This document shows positions 15,620-24,206 of a stretch of 64,000 nt of DNA, one piece after another. The stretch comes from Chryseobacterium jejuense (GTDB taxonomy: Bacteria > Bacteroidota > Bacteroidia > Flavobacteriales > Weeksellaceae). A program made the position numbers and the translations under genes. The stretch covers positions 124,001-188,000 of the forward strand of contig NZ_JAGIPR010000005.1 in assembly GCF_017877355.1 (NCBI RefSeq). Direction: 5' to 3'. Position 1 is the stretch's first letter. Each line of letters starts with the position of its first letter. Below the pieces are notes generated by a model. It saw only the letters and a list, made by a program, of their open reading frames with translations. It was not told the origin of the DNA and ran no database searches.

Positions 15620-16372
15620 ATGCAAATTGTAATAATCGGTTCCGGAAATGTGGCTTATCACATGGCAAAAGCTTTCAGTTTGAATGGCATTTCCCTTGCT
15701 CAGATTTTTGGGCGGAACGAAAAAGAATTGAGTAAAATCTCCGAAGAGCTGAGTATTCCTTGTTCTACGGAACATCTGGAAGATGCAGATTTGTATATCA
15801 TCTGTGTAAGTGATAATTCTGTAGGAGAAGTCTCGAAAATGATTACCAAAAAAGATTGTCTGGTGGCTCATACTTCCGGTTCTCTTCCTAAAGAAACATT
15901 AAGCGGAGCATACAGAAAGGCTAGTTTTTATCCGTTACAGACCTTTTCAAAATCCAAAGAACTGGAATATGATAAGATCCCGTTTTTTATTGAAGCTGAG
16001 CACGAAGAGGATACCAGAATACTTTTTGAATTGGCAACCAGGATTTCAAAAAATGTAATGGAAAGCAATCATGAAAAAAGAAAATACATTCATTTGACAG
16101 CCGTTTTTGCCTGCAATTTTGTAAATCATCTTTTTTCAAGAGCTAAGGAAATTTCAGATTCTCAGGAAATCCCATTCGATTATTTTTTACCCCTGATTGA
16201 GGAAACCGTTCAGAAGATCCATGAAATAGAACCTAAACAGGCTCAAACAGGACCAGCAGTAAGAAATGACCTTAGGGTTTTAGAATTACATGAGCAGCTA
16301 TTACAAAACGAAGAAAGTATTAGCATTTATAAGACAATGAATCATTCTATTCAAAAAATGTATGAGTTATAA
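15620..16372 (+). CDS. Rossmann-fold oxidoreductase with DUF2520 domain
   Basis: 250 aa. The N-terminal NAD(P)-binding domain starts with IVIIGSGNVAYHMAKAF (GxGxxA, about residues 3-19), and the C-terminal half is the helical DUF2520 domain (FACNFVNHLFSRAKEI, about 164-179). The substrate is unknown. It overlaps kdsC by 11 bases, so it starts an operon with kdsC and maf. A TATATTTG box ends only 5 bases before the ATG. Confidence 0.88.
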   Translation: MQIVIIGSGNVAYHMAKAFSLNGISLAQIFGRNEKELSKISEELSIPCSTEHLEDADLYIICVSDNSVGEVSKMITKKDCLVAHTSGSLPKETLSGAYRKASFYPLQTFSKSKELEYDKIPFFIEAEHEEDTRILFELATRISKNVMESNHEKRKYIHLTAVFACNFVNHLFSRAKEISDSQEIPFDYFLPLIEETVQKIHEIEPKQAQTGPAVRNDLRVLELHEQLLQNEESISIYKTMNHSIQKMYEL

Positions 16373-16880
16373 AGAGAAATTAAAGGATATTAAGGCCTTT
16401 GTATTTGATGTAGACGGTGTTTTTACGGACGGGAGTGTCTATCTGATGCCGGGAGGAAATATGTGCAGGGTAATGAATGTACTGGATGGCTATGCCGTGG
16501 TTAAAGCCTTAAAAAACGACTATTTAATAGGAGTTATTACAGGAGGCAATGATGAAATGGTAAAACACAGAATCAATTATCTTGGTATCCAGGATTATTA
16601 TCCGAAATCTCATAATAAAATTGAGGATTTTGAAGATTTTAAAAAGAAATATAATCTTAAAAATGAGGAAATTCTGACCATGGGAGATGATCTTCCGGAT
16701 ATTCATATCATGGAAAGTTCTGCTATTGCGGCATGTCCTGAAAACGCAGTTCCTGAAGTAAAAGGGATATCTGATTATATTTCTACGAAGAAAGGAGGAA
16801 GCGGTGCTGTACGAGACGTTATTGAACAGGTAATGAAAGTTCAGGGAAACTGGCATGATGATAACACCCAATCTGTATAA
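16362..16880 (+). CDS. kdsC: KdsC-type HAD phosphatase (3-deoxy-D-manno-octulosonate 8-phosphate phosphatase)
   Basis: 172 aa, typical of the small cap-less C0 HAD family. The catalytic DVDGVFTDG is at residues 16-24 (nucleophile Asp16, acid/base Asp18), then GVITGG and MGDDLPDIHIM with the metal-binding Asp pair. The family hydrolyses KDO-8-phosphate for lipopolysaccharide synthesis. It overlaps the upstream DUF2520 gene and precedes maf by 8 bases. Confidence 0.88.
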   Translation: MSYKEKLKDIKAFVFDVDGVFTDGSVYLMPGGNMCRVMNVLDGYAVVKALKNDYLIGVITGGNDEMVKHRINYLGIQDYYPKSHNKIEDFEDFKKKYNLKNEEILTMGDDLPDIHIMESSAIAACPENAVPEVKGISDYISTKKGGSGAVRDVIEQVMKVQGNWHDDNTQSV

Positions 16881-16888
16881 CGGTACTT

Positions 16889-17452
16889 ATGAAATTACTT
16901 TTAGCATCCCAATCACCAAGAAGAAAAGAACTTCTTTCCAGCCTTGGTTTTGAATTTGAAGTGGTAAAAATCGACTGTGAGGAAATTATCCCCGACTCTA
17001 TTAAAATAGAAAATGCTGCGGCTTATTTATCTGAATTAAAGGCTGATGCTTTCAGAAGTCTGACGGCAGATGAAGTTTTACTGACTGCAGACACAATTGT
17101 AGCTATAGATCAGCAGATTCTGGGTAAACCAAAAGATGAGGCTGATGCTCAGAATATGCTTAGAAACCTTTCGGGAAGAACTCATCAGGTGTACACAGGA
17201 ATTACCATCAAAACTGCAGCTAACACATTTACTGAAACGGATGTTGCAGATGTTACTTTTGATGAAATTACTGATGAAGAAATCCGGTATTATATTCAAA
17301 AGTATAAGCCTTTTGATAAAGCTGGAAGTTATGGGATTCAGGAATGGCTGGGAATGGCAAAAATTAAAAGCCTGACAGGTAGTTTTTATACTATTATGGG
17401 GCTCCCTACCCATCTTATTTACAAAATTTTAAAAGAGATCTCAGTTATTTAA
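16889..17452 (+). CDS. maf: Maf family nucleoside triphosphate pyrophosphatase
   Basis: 187 aa. Starts with LLLASQSPRRKELLSSLGF, the Maf signature, followed by LTADTIV (the catalytic Asp region), GKPKDEADAQNMLRNLSGRTHQVYTG and DKAGSYGIQEW. YhdE-type Maf enzymes hydrolyse dTTP, UTP and modified pyrimidine nucleotides. Third gene of the DUF2520-kdsC-maf operon. Confidence 0.95.
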   Translation: MKLLLASQSPRRKELLSSLGFEFEVVKIDCEEIIPDSIKIENAAAYLSELKADAFRSLTADEVLLTADTIVAIDQQILGKPKDEADAQNMLRNLSGRTHQVYTGITIKTAANTFTETDVADVTFDEITDEEIRYYIQKYKPFDKAGSYGIQEWLGMAKIKSLTGSFYTIMGLPTHLIYKILKEISVI

Positions 17453-17600
17453 AAATCATAACGGTTTCTGAACTCCATCAAAGATGAAATAAAATATTTC
17501 CGGAAGAAATATAAATATTATTCATTATAAAATTTTATTATTTTTACAAAATCATCAAACTGCTGATAATAAAAAGCAGATTAGCAAGTTATATTGAATA

Positions 17601-20198
17601 ATGAAAAAGAATATATTGTTCCTTTTAGTGATTTGTCTCATTGCTTCCTGTGCTACCAAAACAAAGAAGCCGGAGCAGCGTTCAAAATTATTGAAAGGAT
17701 TTTCCACATATTATAACACGCTGTTTAATGCCAAGGATGCCTTAAACAGTGAATTTACAGCCAGAGATAAGGGACATAAGGACAATTTTTATGCGCCTTA
17801 TATTCCTATTCTTACGTTTGAAGAACAACCTTTAGGAAGTGACTTAGGGCAATCGACAGCTTTTGCAGAAAACTCCATGAAAATGGCAGAGGTTGCCAAC
17901 AGACCATCCGGGAGAAACTCCGGAATTCCGAATATGCCAAACGGCCCGGTAAATGATTCTTCCAATCCTGATGGAGGCGCTCCAGCTAAAGGAGCAACCA
18001 CTCTGGAAATTGCTGAAGCTAAAGCATTAAAGGCCATCAATAAATATTCTGTTACCAGAAATGGGGAAGAAAAAAATAAGCAGATTTTTGATGCTTATAT
18101 CATCTTGGCCCAATCCAGAATCTATAGAAATAAACCGTTGGAAGCACTGGATGCCCTTAATTATCTTTTCACTCGTATGAAGAATGATAAAAGGATTCCA
18201 TTGGCAAGAATTTATCAGGGTGTAGCTTATGATAAAATCAAAGACTACCACAGAGCTCATGAAACTTTTGCGAAGCTAAAGAGTGACGGAATCAATAAGA
18301 CTTACTCCAAACTGCTGAGTATTTATTATGCTGAATCACTTTTGGATGCCGGAAAAAAAGAAGATGCGGCCAAAGAACTTGATGTGGCTTTTGAACTGAA
18401 CTCCAACAGAAAACTGAAGAGCAGAATTGCTTACTTAAGAGGTCAGGTTCTTGAAAATCTGGGACAAAATGACAAGGCAAGAGAAAGCTATACAGCTGCC
18501 TACAAATATTCCAATGATTTTGAATTTGAAGTAAAATCTCAGATTGCCATTGCCAAAACTTTCAATGGTAAAGGAGACTACAACGGAGCAAAAAATTATC
18601 TGGAAGGAATCAGTAAAAAAGGAACTTATGGTTCCAGGAAAAATGAATTTTACTATGCTTTAGGACTTATGGCCAATAAAGCAGGAAAGCAGGATGAAGC
18701 ACAGCAGTTTTTCAGAAAATCCTTATTTGAGAAGGTTTCTGACCCTCAAATCCGCGGGTTGGCTTATTATGAAATAGGGAAAAGTTATCTTGAAAAGAAT
18801 GATTATATCGGTGCCGGAACTTATTATGATTCTGCCCTTGCCGTAATGACCTATGAGCCTTCAAAGATTTTATTAAAGGATCAGTCTGCATACATTAAAA
18901 AGATTTCTAAGAACTATTATCTGATTAAAAAGAATGACAGTATCCTTTCTTTAGCCAAGATGGATAATGCTCAAAGAACTGATTTTTTCTCTAAACATAT
19001 TGCCAAATTAAAGATCAAAGAAGAGAAAGAGGAACAGGAAAGAAAACGTGCAGAACGAAACAAGGGATTTGATACCGGAGATTATAATTCAAATTCTATT
19101 TTCGCCAATAATAATTCGAGTTCATTTGAAGATTTTGGAGTAACTACAAAAGGTTTTTATTTCAACAATACCGGAACCATAAGTAAAGGAACTTCTTCAT
19201 TTAAGCAGGTATGGGGAGAAAGAGCGCTTTCTGATAACTGGCGTTTTTCTAAGAAAATGGCTTCTATTGAGGATATGAAAAGTGAAGCTCTTGGGGTAAC
19301 AACTGCTCCTAATCCGAGACGTTTTGAACCGGCTTATTATATTGAGCAAATTCCAACGAATCAGGAAAAACTTTCACAACTTAAAAAGGATAGAGATACT
19401 GCATCTTTGGGTCTTGGTATTATGTATCAGAATTATTTTACCAATACTCCTCTGGCTACCAAAACTTTGTATGATCTTGTAGATGTAAAACCGGAAGAAA
19501 AGGTAATGCTTCAGGCATTGTATGAGATTTTTGCCATGAATTATGAGCGAACTCCTCAGGCTGCGGAAAGAGCAAAACAAATTCTGTTAGCCGACTATCC
19601 TTATACTTCATACGCTGAATTTGCAAGAAACCCTAAAAATAATTCCTTCGTAAAATCAACAGCAGATGTAGAGAATGAGTATAAAAAGGCCTATGCTTTA
19701 TATGAATCTGAGAAATTTGTGGAAAGTAAGGAGGTTATTGACCAAACGATCCAAAAGTATCCGAAAGATGCTTTAGTTCCAAAATTATATCTCTTGAATG
19801 CTTTTAATACTGGAAAAGCCAGCGGTAAGGAAGTAATGATCCTTCAGCTCGAACAGATTGCTCTAAACTATTCCAAAACACCAGAAGGAATAAGAGCTAA
19901 AGAAATGCTAAATTATCTGAAAAGTGACCTCAGCTTCCAGGCTACCGACAATAAAGGAAATTCAGTTCCTCAACAGCCGGGCTCTCCTACCCCATCTGCT
20001 AACAAAAACAAAAATATTCCGGATATGGCAAATGGTCAGCTTAATAGCCAAGGAAATTTAAAAGTCAACAATTCTGATGTCAAACAGGTACAACCTATGC
20101 CAACAACAGAGAATATGATGAACAATACTCCTCAACAAAAATCTGATACCCCTAAAAGAAGGAACAAGAATATCCCTGATGGGCCACAAAAACAATAA
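17601..20198 (+). CDS. sprE: Gliding motility/type IX secretion lipoprotein SprE (PorW)
   Basis: 865 aa. The lipoprotein signal ends in LIASC (Cys17). The early segment KLLKGFSTYYNTLFNAKDALNSE is typical of SprE/PorW. TPR-like helical repeats fill about residues 140-430 and 650-760; the C-terminus is low-complexity (Pro/Asn/Gln). It sits in the outer membrane and is needed for type IX secretion and gliding in Flavobacterium. Its presence says the organism has a T9SS. Monocistronic, with a strong terminator shared with tsaB. Confidence 0.9.
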   Translation: MKKNILFLLVICLIASCATKTKKPEQRSKLLKGFSTYYNTLFNAKDALNSEFTARDKGHKDNFYAPYIPILTFEEQPLGSDLGQSTAFAENSMKMAEVANRPSGRNSGIPNMPNGPVNDSSNPDGGAPAKGATTLEIAEAKALKAINKYSVTRNGEEKNKQIFDAYIILAQSRIYRNKPLEALDALNYLFTRMKNDKRIPLARIYQGVAYDKIKDYHRAHETFAKLKSDGINKTYSKLLSIYYAESLLDAGKKEDAAKELDVAFELNSNRKLKSRIAYLRGQVLENLGQNDKARESYTAAYKYSNDFEFEVKSQIAIAKTFNGKGDYNGAKNYLEGISKKGTYGSRKNEFYYALGLMANKAGKQDEAQQFFRKSLFEKVSDPQIRGLAYYEIGKSYLEKNDYIGAGTYYDSALAVMTYEPSKILLKDQSAYIKKISKNYYLIKKNDSILSLAKMDNAQRTDFFSKHIAKLKIKEEKEEQERKRAERNKGFDTGDYNSNSIFANNNSSSFEDFGVTTKGFYFNNTGTISKGTSSFKQVWGERALSDNWRFSKKMASIEDMKSEALGVTTAPNPRRFEPAYYIEQIPTNQEKLSQLKKDRDTASLGLGIMYQNYFTNTPLATKTLYDLVDVKPEEKVMLQALYEIFAMNYERTPQAAERAKQILLADYPYTSYAEFARNPKNNSFVKSTADVENEYKKAYALYESEKFVESKEVIDQTIQKYPKDALVPKLYLLNAFNTGKASGKEVMILQLEQIALNYSKTPEGIRAKEMLNYLKSDLSFQATDNKGNSVPQQPGSPTPSANKNKNIPDMANGQLNSQGNLKVNNSDVKQVQPMPTTENMMNNTPQQKSDTPKRRNKNIPDGPQKQ

Positions 20199-20201
20199 AA
20201 C

Positions 20202-20233
20202 AAAAAAGCGAAGACTAGATCTTCGCTTTTTTT
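20202..20233. terminator. Bidirectional terminator between sprE and tsaB
   Basis: AAAAAAGCGAAGA pairs perfectly with TCTTCGCTTTTTT across a 5-base loop, with A and T runs on both sides. Confidence 0.9.
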
Positions 20234-20263
20234 ATATATTTTTTTCTCAGATTGCTTAGAATT

Positions 20264-20938
20264 CTATGACCCCTTTTTCTTTACCCCATGGAAATCTTTA
20301 AGATAAAAAGGTTCGAAATAAGCCATATTTTCAAATTCTTTCTTTTCTATTTTCTCCAGAGTCTTTTTAATCAGGTATTGTGCGGATGGATAAATATCTT
20401 CCCTAAAGTCTGCATTAGGTAGATTTAAAATATCTTTGGCCTTCTTAGCACCATCTCCTACAAAGACTACTTTCTTATCTCTGAATTCTTCAAAAGAAGT
20501 TTCATCTAAAATTTTTGCTTCAGTTACAGAGATTTCCTTTCCTGTAGAACCGTCATAAACGGCTGTATAAACCTCCATTCTCCTTGCGTCTATCAATGGC
20601 ACTATAAATTCATAGTTTTGTCCTAAAAAAGGCTCTATCATGCTTTCAAGAGAATTAATAGCAATAAACGGAATCTTCAGTCCGTAACAGAACCCTTTTG
20701 CAGAAGCGGCCCCAATTCTTAATCCTGTATAAGAACCTGGCCCTTTTCCTAATGAAACGGCTTGAATGTCTTTCAGTGAAATTCCTGCACCTTCCAGAGC
20801 CCATTCTACGTAGGTATGAAGGCTTTCAGATTGTTTATAGTTTTCAGAAACCTCTTCACATACGCATAGCAGCTTTTCGTTATCTGATACGGCTACTGAA
20901 CAGTTTTTAGATGATGTTTCAAGATATAGAATTTTCAT
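20264..20938 (-). CDS. tsaB: tRNA threonylcarbamoyladenosine biosynthesis protein TsaB
   Basis: 224 aa. The N-terminal ILYLETSSKNCSVAV and the GKGPGSYTGLRIGAASAKGFC loop (about residues 64-84) mark TsaB, the non-catalytic ASKHA-fold partner of TsaD in making t6A37 on tRNA. The length is typical. It converges with sprE. Confidence 0.96.
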   Translation of the reverse strand: MKILYLETSSKNCSVAVSDNEKLLCVCEEVSENYKQSESLHTYVEWALEGAGISLKDIQAVSLGKGPGSYTGLRIGAASAKGFCYGLKIPFIAINSLESMIEPFLGQNYEFIVPLIDARRMEVYTAVYDGSTGKEISVTEAKILDETSFEEFRDKKVVFVGDGAKKAKDILNLPNADFREDIYPSAQYLIKKTLEKIEKKEFENMAYFEPFYLKDFHGVKKKGS

Positions 20939-21025
20939 TTTCTTGTTTTAAGCTAAAATGGCAACCTTGCAGAAAGGCAAAATCGCTTTTAAAATTTTCT
21001 GCAAATTTAGTCCTTTATTTTGATA

Positions 21026-21775
21026 CTATTTTTTATAGATCGTTCTTGGTTCAGCCTGAGCACTTGGGTAGATACACATGTCAGCAATGGTAACGTGTTT
21101 TGGAGCATTAACACAATATGCAATAGCATCTGCAATATCCTCGGCTTTTAAGGCTTCATAACCCGCATATACTGTTGCAGCCTTTTCACTATCTCCTTTG
21201 AATCTTACCAATGAAAAATCTGTTTCTACAGCTCCCGGTTGAATATTGGTTACTTTGATTCCGAATTCAGTAAGCTCCAGTCTCATTCCTTCAGAAATAA
21301 CGTCTACTGCTTTTTTGGTAGCACAGTACACTACTCCATTGGCATATGTTTGTCTTGCTGCCACAGAACTAATATTCACAATATGACCTAAATTTTTAGT
21401 TTTCATCTCGGGAATAATCATTTTAGAAACATAAAGGAGTCCTTTCACATTACCGTCAATCATAGAATCCCAGTCATCTGTCTTTCCAGATGAAAGTGGA
21501 TCCAGTCCATGGGCATTCCCAGCATTATTAATCAGAACATCAATATCTTTCCATTCTTTGGGAAGCGAATTAATTGCAGTTTCTACTTGTTCAAGATTCC
21601 TGACATCAAACTTTAAACTAAATATTTCGGTAAATTGAGATAATTCGTCATTTAAAGATTTAAGTACATCCTCTCTCCTTCCACAAATGATTATTCTGTT
21701 TCCTTGCTTTGCCAGAAGTTCTGCAGTGGATTTACCGATACCGGAAGTAGCCCCGGTGATTAATATTGTTTTCAT
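21026..21775 (-). CDS. Short-chain dehydrogenase, YdfG-like
   Basis: 249 aa. The NADP-binding TGATSGIG motif is at residues 7-14, NNAGNAHG near 87-94, and the catalytic Ser-Tyr-Lys set in NISSVAA...VYCATKKAV. The sequence is close to NADP-dependent 3-hydroxy acid dehydrogenases. Physiological substrate not determined from sequence. Confidence 0.93.
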   Translation of the reverse strand: MKTILITGATSGIGKSTAELLAKQGNRIIICGRREDVLKSLNDELSQFTEIFSLKFDVRNLEQVETAINSLPKEWKDIDVLINNAGNAHGLDPLSSGKTDDWDSMIDGNVKGLLYVSKMIIPEMKTKNLGHIVNISSVAARQTYANGVVYCATKKAVDVISEGMRLELTEFGIKVTNIQPGAVETDFSLVRFKGDSEKAATVYAGYEALKAEDIADAIAYCVNAPKHVTIADMCIYPSAQAEPRTIYKK

Positions 21776-21898
21776 AAAACTGATTATTTATTTAATGTAA
21801 CAATGTATCAGTCTAACAATTTACCAATGCCCGGATATTATCTGTTACACTGATATTTTGCTACACTGATACATTATTTATTGTTATTTTATATTTGA

Positions 21899-22270
21899 TT
21901 AATTTGCATCCAATGCCTGGAAAGCATCGATTATATGATCTATTATTAAGTTTTTGTTTTCATCAGGCAAAACAGATATGATATCAAATCTCACCTCATT
22001 CTGCTTATCAAATTTTTCCAAATAATGGTTCGCTGCCAGGACAATGGATCTGATCTTTGTTTTGGTTACTGCTTCCTGAGGCAGCATAAAGGCATCAGTT
22101 GATCTTGCCTTCACTTCAACAATGATGATTAATCCATCCTTTTCAGCAGTGATATCAATCTCTGCTTTCTGAAATCTGAAGTTTCTGGCCAGAATTTTAT
22201 ACCCGTTTTTCTGAAGATAGTCAGCAGCCATATCTTCAGCTATCTTTCCAAAGTCATTATGATCTGCCAT
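21899..22270 (-). CDS. YraN/UPF0102 family protein
   Basis: 123 aa, full length. The nuclease-like pattern is visible: GKIAEDMAADYLQKNGYKIL, EIDITAEKDG and IIVEVKARST, i.e. the E...D...ExK arrangement of the restriction-endonuclease fold. The family is predicted to bind or cut branched DNA but has no firm role. Confidence 0.93.
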   Translation of the reverse strand: MADHNDFGKIAEDMAADYLQKNGYKILARNFRFQKAEIDITAEKDGLIIIVEVKARSTDAFMLPQEAVTKTKIRSIVLAANHYLEKFDKQNEVRFDIISVLPDENKNLIIDHIIDAFQALDAN

Positions 22271-22310
22271 ATCTTATACATTCAATAAGTGAATAGAAGG
22301 GTAGTAGTCT

Positions 22311-23240
22311 TTAAAACTCAATCTTAACTTTAGTATCGGTCTTTATTTTAACGGTTCCACCAATTAAAAGTGGTCGGTTGTCTTTGATATGTCCATTAGG
22401 GAAACCAAATACTACAGGGAATTTGTATTTTGAAATTCTTTCGGAGATCATTTTATAGACAAATTCGTCAAAGCTGGATTCATATTCTTTATTCTCTTTT
22501 TCATCCCCCATATTGGTCATTCCACCTACGATAAGTCCTTTGATCTTATTGAAAACACCTGCCAATTCAAGGCTCATAATCATACGGTCCAGAGCATAGA
22601 AGTTTTCTCCGATATCTTCGATAAATAAGATTTTATCTTTAAAGTCAAAGGAATACTTTGTTCCCAGAAGCGCATAGATAAGGGCTAAATTTCCTCCAAC
22701 CAATTCTCCTTCAATATTCCCCTTTTTATTTAATGGATGATATTTTAAGCTGTATTTAGGCGTTTTGCCTTTTAAAATATCGAAGATCAGATCATAGCTT
22801 TCATCAGTCACACCAAAACTGGATGTTTTGATGGTCTGCCCATGAATGGAAGCAAAACCTTTTTTCAACAGATAGCTTTGAATAACTGTATTATCAGAAT
22901 ATCCAATGTACCATTTCGGGTTTTCTGTAAAGTTTTTCAATTTCAGATGCTGAACCAGGTGCTGACATCCGTAACCGCCTCTCGAAGCCCAGATTGCACC
23001 AATCTCTTTATCGTTTAAAGCCCAGTTGATATCTTTTATTCTTTCCTTTTCTGTTCCGGCGTAATTGTATCCGTTTGAAAATTTGGTGTAAAGATGTTCT
23101 CCCAAAACAGGTTCAAATCCTTTACTTTTAATCAATTCTATTCCCTTTTCAAGTTGAGACACATCTACGGCTCCTGCAGGGGAAATAACAGCTATTTTGG
23201 CTCCTTTTTTAAGAGCTTTTGGAAAGATAATTTTTTTCAT
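22311..23240 (-). CDS. ldcA: Murein LD-carboxypeptidase, S66 family
   Basis: 309 aa. The nucleophile is Ser115 in WYIGYSDNT; the downstream acidic and His residues of the triad lie in LFIEDIGENFYALDRM and near NGHIKDNRP. The family trims the terminal D-Ala from tetrapeptides during murein recycling. No signal peptide, so cytosolic. It overlaps the LysE-like gene by 4 bases, so the two are co-transcribed. Confidence 0.92.
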   Translation of the reverse strand: MKKIIFPKALKKGAKIAVISPAGAVDVSQLEKGIELIKSKGFEPVLGEHLYTKFSNGYNYAGTEKERIKDINWALNDKEIGAIWASRGGYGCQHLVQHLKLKNFTENPKWYIGYSDNTVIQSYLLKKGFASIHGQTIKTSSFGVTDESYDLIFDILKGKTPKYSLKYHPLNKKGNIEGELVGGNLALIYALLGTKYSFDFKDKILFIEDIGENFYALDRMIMSLELAGVFNKIKGLIVGGMTNMGDEKENKEYESSFDEFVYKMISERISKYKFPVVFGFPNGHIKDNRPLLIGGTVKIKTDTKVKIEF

Positions 23241-23923
23241 TTTGTTTGTTGATATTTTACTTCTTTTTTCTCAGCTTCTTCCAGTTGTCTGTCAAATTGA
23301 TTGAACTTTTTAAAGCTCTGCAGGAAGATAAAGAAACTGAAAACAATAAGAATTACTCCTACAACCCTTCTGATCCTATTGGCCAGTTTTTGGGTAAGTT
23401 TATCGTGAAACTGTTTCGCCAGAAATATTTTGGCAAGGTCAATCCCCAGATAAGTTCCTATTACAATGCTTATATATAAAATAAAACTGCTGGTGTCCGG
23501 ATATTGATTCCTTACGGAAATTACCGTTACCAGCCAGAAAAGGATGACTCCAACATTTAAAAGGTTAAAGAAAAAACCATTGAAAAAGGTTTTAATATAG
23601 TTCTGGCTAATGATCTTGTCTTCACCGGGCATATGCATTTTGGTCTTTGTAACCAGCATCACAATCCCATAAACAAAAATCAGAATAGAAGTAATCCTAT
23701 AAAACCCCGGATGTTTGTCTATGAGGGTAACAATATCTGCACTAGCATAATAGGCTGCTACAATACAAAGTAAATCTGCAGTAATTACTCCAAGATCCAA
23801 TGACAAGGCATGTTTTGGGCCTCTTGAGAAACTGGTCTCTATTAACAGGAAGAATATAGGCCCTATAAAAACCAGACTCAACATGAATCCTAAAATAACG
23901 GCAGATAGTACAAGTTCAAGCAT
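23237..23923 (-). CDS. LysE-family exporter-like membrane protein
   Basis: 228 aa with about six hydrophobic segments (starting LVLSAVILGFMLSLVFIGPIFFLLI) and a lysine/glutamine-rich C-terminal tail. GPIFFLLIETSFSRGPKHALSLDLG resembles the LysE/RhtB N-terminal signature. The exported substrate is unknown. Translationally coupled to ldcA (4-base overlap). Confidence 0.88.
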   Translation of the reverse strand: MLELVLSAVILGFMLSLVFIGPIFFLLIETSFSRGPKHALSLDLGVITADLLCIVAAYYASADIVTLIDKHPGFYRITSILIFVYGIVMLVTKTKMHMPGEDKIISQNYIKTFFNGFFFNLLNVGVILFWLVTVISVRNQYPDTSSFILYISIVIGTYLGIDLAKIFLAKQFHDKLTQKLANRIRRVVGVILIVFSFFIFLQSFKKFNQFDRQLEEAEKKEVKYQQTK

Positions 23924-24050
23924 TTAATAAATTTTAAAATGAAAAAAATTTCATTCCGTTTTATACAAAGTTATACTTTATGATTTAATTATTCAATAAA
24001 GATGTGATATATCAACTTTTATTTTAACTGCTATTTGTGACAAATTTTTT

Positions 24051-24084
24051 AGAAAGGAAGCGGGAAGCGGGGAGAAGGGAAGCT
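24051..24084. repeat. G/A-rich intergenic element
   Basis: A purine-rich stretch built on repeats of GGAAGCGGG and GGGAAG lies between lysE and rnr. A diverged relative is at 49396-49440 downstream of surE. It looks like a remnant of a dispersed element. Confidence 0.35.
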
Positions 24085-24145
24085 ATGATAGTTTGAAAAA
24101 ACTACGGTAATTTAAAGCATTATTTTTTTTAACTTTCAAAAAAAT

Positions 24146-24180
24146 AAAGAGGTTATTCCTATTTCGGAACAACCTCTTTT
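24146..24180 (-). terminator. Terminator of rnr
   Basis: AAAGAGGTTaTTCC pairs with GGAAcAACCTCTTT; on the minus strand it is followed by ATTTTTTT. It lies 27 bases beyond the rnr stop. Confidence 0.85.
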
Positions 24181-24206
24181 TATTGCTATTTTTTGAATTA
24201 CTTACA